Positions 14,882 to 17,699 of a DNA stretch of 17,699 bases are shown piece after piece. Every line of letters begins with the position of its first letter. Positions within the stretch are counted from its first letter, which is position 1. This DNA is from Clostridium sp. AF27-2AA (lineage in GTDB: Bacteria; Bacillota; Clostridia; Lachnospirales; Lachnospiraceae). The DNA lies in contig NZ_QUFI01000051.1 of NCBI RefSeq assembly GCF_003478505.1, positions 1 through 17,699 on the forward strand. The letters run 5' to 3'. The position numbers and the translations under genes were made by a program. The notes beneath the pieces were generated by a model. The model did no database searches. It worked only from the letters and a program-made list of their open reading frames with translations, and had not been told where the DNA came from.

Positions 14882-15634
14882 TTAGACCCCCTTGCGGAAT
14901 TCCGTTGTAAAATGCGCGTCATACAGTTTGGAAAGCTCAAAGGTATCACCCAGAAACCGTCCTACCGTCACCAGGGCGGTCTTGCGGATGCCTGCCTCTT
15001 TTACCTTTTTCGCAATATCCGTCAGGGTTCCCTGAACGATTTTCTGGTCTTCCCAGGATGCCTTATATACCACTGCCGCCGGAGTATCTGCCGGATAACC
15101 ACCTGCCTGCAGCCGTTTGCTCAATGTCTCAATCTCGCCCACACTAAGGAAAATGACCATGGTTGCCTGATGCGCCGCCAGTGCCTCGATCTGCTCCCGC
15201 TCCGGCACTGCAGTCCGGCCCTCCATACGGGTCAGGATCACGGTCTGGCTGACTCCCGGCAGCGTGTACTCCCGCTTTAAGCTGGCTGCTGCTGCCAGAA
15301 ACGAACTGACCCCAGGCACGATCTCATACGGAATTCCCAGCTTGTCCAGCTCCACCATCTGCTCCCGGTGCGCACCGTAAATAGACGGATCTCCGGTATG
15401 GACGCGGACAACTTTTTTTCCTGCATCCACACCACACTTCATCACCTCCAGAACCTCCTCCAGGTTCATGGTAGCACTGTTGTAGATTTCTGCCTCCGGC
15501 TTTGCCCCGGAAAGCACCTGGGGATTTACCAGGGAACCGGCATAAATGATGATGTCTGCCTCATCGATCAGACGTTTTCCCTTCACCGTAATAAGCTCCG
15601 GATCTCCAGGTCCGGCTCCGATAAAATAAATCAT
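14882..15634 (-). CDS. cbiF: Cobalt-precorrin-4 C11-methyltransferase
   Basis: CbiF transfers a methyl group from S-adenosylmethionine to C11 of cobalt-precorrin-4. The 250-residue tetrapyrrole methylase has the N-terminal GAGPGD (6–11), YAGSLVNP (31–38, typical of CbiF/CobM), GDPSIYGA (81–88), PGVSSFLAAAASL (107–119) and TRMEGRT (135–141). Length is standard. Its ATG overlaps the cobT TGA by 4 nt (ATGA), and AAGGAGG lies within the end of cobT, so translation is likely coupled. It acts after CbiH and before CbiC in the anaerobic pathway. Confidence 0.96.
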   Translation of the reverse strand: MIYFIGAGPGDPELITVKGKRLIDEADIIIYAGSLVNPQVLSGAKPEAEIYNSATMNLEEVLEVMKCGVDAGKKVVRVHTGDPSIYGAHREQMVELDKLGIPYEIVPGVSSFLAAAASLKREYTLPGVSQTVILTRMEGRTAVPEREQIEALAAHQATMVIFLSVGEIETLSKRLQAGGYPADTPAAVVYKASWEDQKIVQGTLTDIAKKVKEAGIRKTALVTVGRFLGDTFELSKLYDAHFTTEFRKGV

Positions 15635-16779
15635 GCCTGTTCCTCCTTCCCAAAACCGTCGATCTCTGTATGCGCTGTTTTCTGTCTTTCATCCAGTTCC
15701 TGTTCTTCAAAACTCTGGTAAGCACCCACATGGATATCCTCAAAGGTGCTGTTCTCCCGGTACACGGCCTCCGCCATATCAAGCAGCGGAAACAGCATCA
15801 CGGCTCCGGTTCCCTCTCCCAGTGCCAGATTTCCGTAAATACTTGCCTCCAGCCCAAGCTTCTCCATGGCCATGCCACAGGCCGGTTCCTTTCCCATATG
15901 AGACGGAAGCAGAAAGTCCGCAACCAGCGGACAGAACTTTTGCGCCAAAAGCGCCGCCATCAGGGAAATCAGGCCATCCAGTACCACCGGAATCCGGTAA
16001 ATGGCACCGCCCAGCATCAGCCCGCACATGCCCGCAATATCAAAACCGCCGACCGATTCCAGCACCGCCAGCGGATCCTCCGGATCCGGATGATGCAGTG
16101 CAATGGCCTCTTTGATCACCTCTATTTTCTTTTCCAGTCCCGCGTTGGAAAGCCCGGCTCCCCGCCCGGTCACAAGCTCCACCGGGGCCTGCAAAAGGAC
16201 GCTGGCCACCGCGCTGCTGGTGGTGGTGTTGCCAATTCCCATCTCTCCGACTGCCAGCAGATCATATCCACTATCCTTTAATTCCGATGCAAGGCGGATT
16301 CCCGTATGAAGTGCCTCCAACGCCTGCTCCCGGCTCATGACCGGTTCTTTTCGCATGTTGTTGGTGCCGTTGGCAATGCGGCAGTTGCGGACGCCCGGCT
16401 CCTTAATCTCGCCCATCACGCCAATATCCACCGGAATCACATCTGCCCCGGCCACCGATGCCATGCAGTTTACGCTGGCAATACCCCGGGCAAAGTTTTC
16501 TGTCACCACGGCAGTCACGCTGCTGTCCGTCTGGGTCACACCCTCGGCCACCACACCGTTGTCCGCACAGAATACCACAACGGCCTTCCGATCCATTTTG
16601 ATATTTTCCGTATTCTGAATGCCTGCCACTTTGGTCAGAAGATCCTCAAACCGGCCAAGTCCGTGCAGCGGTTTGGCGATCCCGTTCCAATGGCGTTTTG
16701 CCGCTTCCACCGCCCTCTCATCCGCGGCCCGCACGCTGCGGCAGAGGCAGTGAAGCTGCTCCTCCAGATATTGTTCCAT
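15631..16779 (-). CDS. cobT: Nicotinate-nucleotide–dimethylbenzimidazole phosphoribosyltransferase
   Basis: CobT activates the cobalamin lower ligand by moving phosphoribose from nicotinate mononucleotide to a benzimidazole-type base. With the ATG at 16779 it has 382 residues. WNGIAKPLHGLGRFEDLL, VVVFCADNGVV, VGEMGIGNTTTSSAV (about 177–191) and LGEGTGAV (catalytic Glu about 322) match the family. The C-terminus carries an acidic tail of roughly 30 residues beyond the usual end. An in-frame GTG at 16791 would add four residues. AAGTGAG lies about 7 nt before the ATG, which I prefer, though both ribosome binding sites are weak. The stop overlaps the cbiF start. The base it uses cannot be read from the sequence. 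Confidence 0.96.
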   Translation of the reverse strand: MEQYLEEQLHCLCRSVRAADERAVEAAKRHWNGIAKPLHGLGRFEDLLTKVAGIQNTENIKMDRKAVVVFCADNGVVAEGVTQTDSSVTAVVTENFARGIASVNCMASVAGADVIPVDIGVMGEIKEPGVRNCRIANGTNNMRKEPVMSREQALEALHTGIRLASELKDSGYDLLAVGEMGIGNTTTSSAVASVLLQAPVELVTGRGAGLSNAGLEKKIEVIKEAIALHHPDPEDPLAVLESVGGFDIAGMCGLMLGGAIYRIPVVLDGLISLMAALLAQKFCPLVADFLLPSHMGKEPACGMAMEKLGLEASIYGNLALGEGTGAVMLFPLLDMAEAVYRENSTFEDIHVGAYQSFEEQELDERQKTAHTEIDGFGKEEQA

Positions 16780-16843
16780 GGTATGTCTCACTTTCTGTAT
16801 CTATTTTCTCTAAATCTTCCTTTGCGTCCGTTCTGCACGCTCT

Positions 16844-17575
16844 TCAGATTCTATATCCCCGCGGTGTCACCATCCGCTCCCCGATCTTTTTTGTCTGGGA
16901 ATTTCCGATAAACACCGTGGTAAACATATCCACCTGGGTATCACGAAGCTCACTGAGCATCAGAACCCTGGCACGCTGCCCCTCCCTGCCGATGTTGCTC
17001 ACAATGCCGCAGACCCGTTCTTCTTTTGTCTGTCCCAGAATGATGTCGCAGGCCCGTTTTAAATAATCTGCCCGTTTTTTACTGGACGGATTGTAGATAC
17101 AGATGGAAAAATCCGCCTCCGCCGCACAGCGAAGTCTTGTCTCGATCTTCTCCCAGGGCGTTAAGAGATCACTTAAACTGATGACTGCAAAATCATGCAT
17201 CAGCGGAGCGCCAAGCACTGCGCCGCCGGCCAGGGCCGCCGTCACGCCGCTGACCACTTCCACCTCACACTCCAGATACTCCTGCTGTAATTCCAGGATC
17301 AGTCCGGACATACCATACACACCGGCATCGCCGCTGCAGACCATGGCCACGGTCTTCCCTTGACCCGCCTCCTCAAAAGCCATGCGACAGCGCTCCACCT
17401 CCTGGCGCATGGGTGTGGTCAGAAACTGCTTATCCGGGAAATGCTCCCGCAAAAGATCCACATACACGGTATAGCCAACGATCACATCACTCTGCTCCAG
17501 CGCCCTGCGCGCCTCAAATGTCATCTGTTCAAAATTTCCCGGTCCCATGCCGATCACATATACAAGCTTCCTCAC
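16844..17575 (-). CDS. cbiH: Cobalt-precorrin-3B C17-methyltransferase
   Basis: CbiH methylates C17 of cobalt-precorrin-3 and drives ring contraction. Beginning at GTG 17575 the protein has 243 residues, normal for CbiH/CobJ. Motifs are VYVIGMGPGN (N-terminal SAM site), SGDAGVYGM (about 81–89), SGVTAALAGGAVLGAPL, ISLSDLLTPW (about 132–141) and IYNPSSKKR. The frame is open upstream, with ATGs at 17608 and 17653. However, AGGAG (17583–17587) lies exactly 7 nt before the GTG and the conserved fold begins there. A TATAAT promoter with a predicted start near 17609 would also exclude the 17653 start. It is the first cobalamin gene in view. A 52-nt gap to cobT shows nothing notable. Confidence 0.93.
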   Translation of the reverse strand: MRKLVYVIGMGPGNFEQMTFEARRALEQSDVIVGYTVYVDLLREHFPDKQFLTTPMRQEVERCRMAFEEAGQGKTVAMVCSGDAGVYGMSGLILELQQEYLECEVEVVSGVTAALAGGAVLGAPLMHDFAVISLSDLLTPWEKIETRLRCAAEADFSICIYNPSSKKRADYLKRACDIILGQTKEERVCGIVSNIGREGQRARVLMLSELRDTQVDMFTTVFIGNSQTKKIGERMVTPRGYRI

Positions 17576-17582
17576 CTGATTG

Positions 17583-17587
17583 CTCCT
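17583..17587 (-). promoter_or_regulatory. Ribosome binding site that sets the cbiH GTG start
   Basis: AGGAG on the minus strand lies 7 nt before GTG (17573–17575). This places the start at the conserved beginning of the methylase fold, not at upstream ATG codons. Confidence 0.7.
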
Positions 17588-17615
17588 CGTCTTTCCTGCT
17601 GATTTCATGGGAGAT

Positions 17616-17644
17616 ATTATAGAGGATTTCCGGGGAAAAGTCCA
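17616..17644 (-). promoter_or_regulatory. Candidate promoter of the cobalamin operon
   Basis: On the minus strand a perfect TATAAT (17616–17621) lies 17 nt after TGGACT (17639–17644, four of six matches to TTGACA). The predicted transcript starts near 17609, about 34 nt before the cbiH GTG, too short a leader for a cobalamin riboswitch. Transcription from further upstream could also pass through. Confidence 0.5.
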
Positions 17645-17699
17645 TATCCGCAAAATTTCAATTTAAGAATAGTCACAAAAGGTCCGAAGCAGGCCGGGG

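Noticed and set aside
17675..17695. Small hairpin followed by UUUU near the right edge (GGCCUG CUU CGGACC on the minus strand)
   Set aside because: The stem has an internal mismatch and a G·U pair, and the window ends four bases beyond it. It could be the end of an upstream gene or a terminator, but it cannot be judged from what is visible.
1..17699. CRISPR array, insertion sequence, prophage or toxin–antitoxin genes
   Set aside because: No regularly spaced repeats, transposase motifs, terminal inverted repeats or small paired toxin-like frames were seen. All large minus-strand frames belong to recognised housekeeping or metabolic families.

Overview
The window looks like chromosomal DNA of an anaerobic Firmicute of class Clostridia, most likely family Lachnospiraceae. 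The pointers are a HemZ-type radical SAM protein beside a Rel–MBL–HemZ–HisRS–AspRS run, anaerobic-pathway (Cbi) cobalamin genes, strong AGGAGG ribosome binding sites, and compact TTGACA/TATAAT promoters. That placement is inference. Every supported gene lies on the minus strand, so transcription runs from high to low coordinates.

Layout in transcription order, right to left. (1) 17575–12536: cobalamin genes cbiH, cobT, cbiF, cbiP and cbiC, tightly packed, with a promoter just upstream of cbiH. They cover corrin-ring methylation (CbiH, CbiF), methyl migration (CbiC), side-chain amidation (CbiP) and lower-ligand activation (CobT). (2) 12440–7937: a bifunctional (p)ppGpp enzyme (Rel) with its own promoter and a terminator hairpin overlapping its stop codon, then an MBL-fold hydrolase overlapping hemZ by 4 nt. 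(3) 7824–4719: hisS–aspS behind a clear promoter and ending in an intrinsic terminator. (4) 4560–2183: an OmpR/PhoB-type response regulator and membrane histidine kinase, coupled by a 1-nt stop/start overlap. (5) 2083–217: a consensus promoter, a long structured leader ending in a terminator-like hairpin, then a siroheme nitrite/sulfite reductase. (6) 216–1: no gene, but two strong tandem promoters pointing out of the window, resembling those of a ribosomal RNA operon.

Most of the window is core metabolism and translation in a conserved Clostridia arrangement. I see no mobile element, CRISPR array, defence island or phage gene. The best candidate for something undescribed is the roughly 265-nt leader before the sulfite reductase. 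It can form a long paired domain with some T-box-like sequence (an AGAGAG bulge below a GG-rich distal loop), but I could not find the canonical T-box antiterminator sequence. Secondary points are the Arg-to-Cys change in the reductase active-site region, the short HisRS C-terminus, and the folded cbiP–cbiC junction with two possible cbiC starts.
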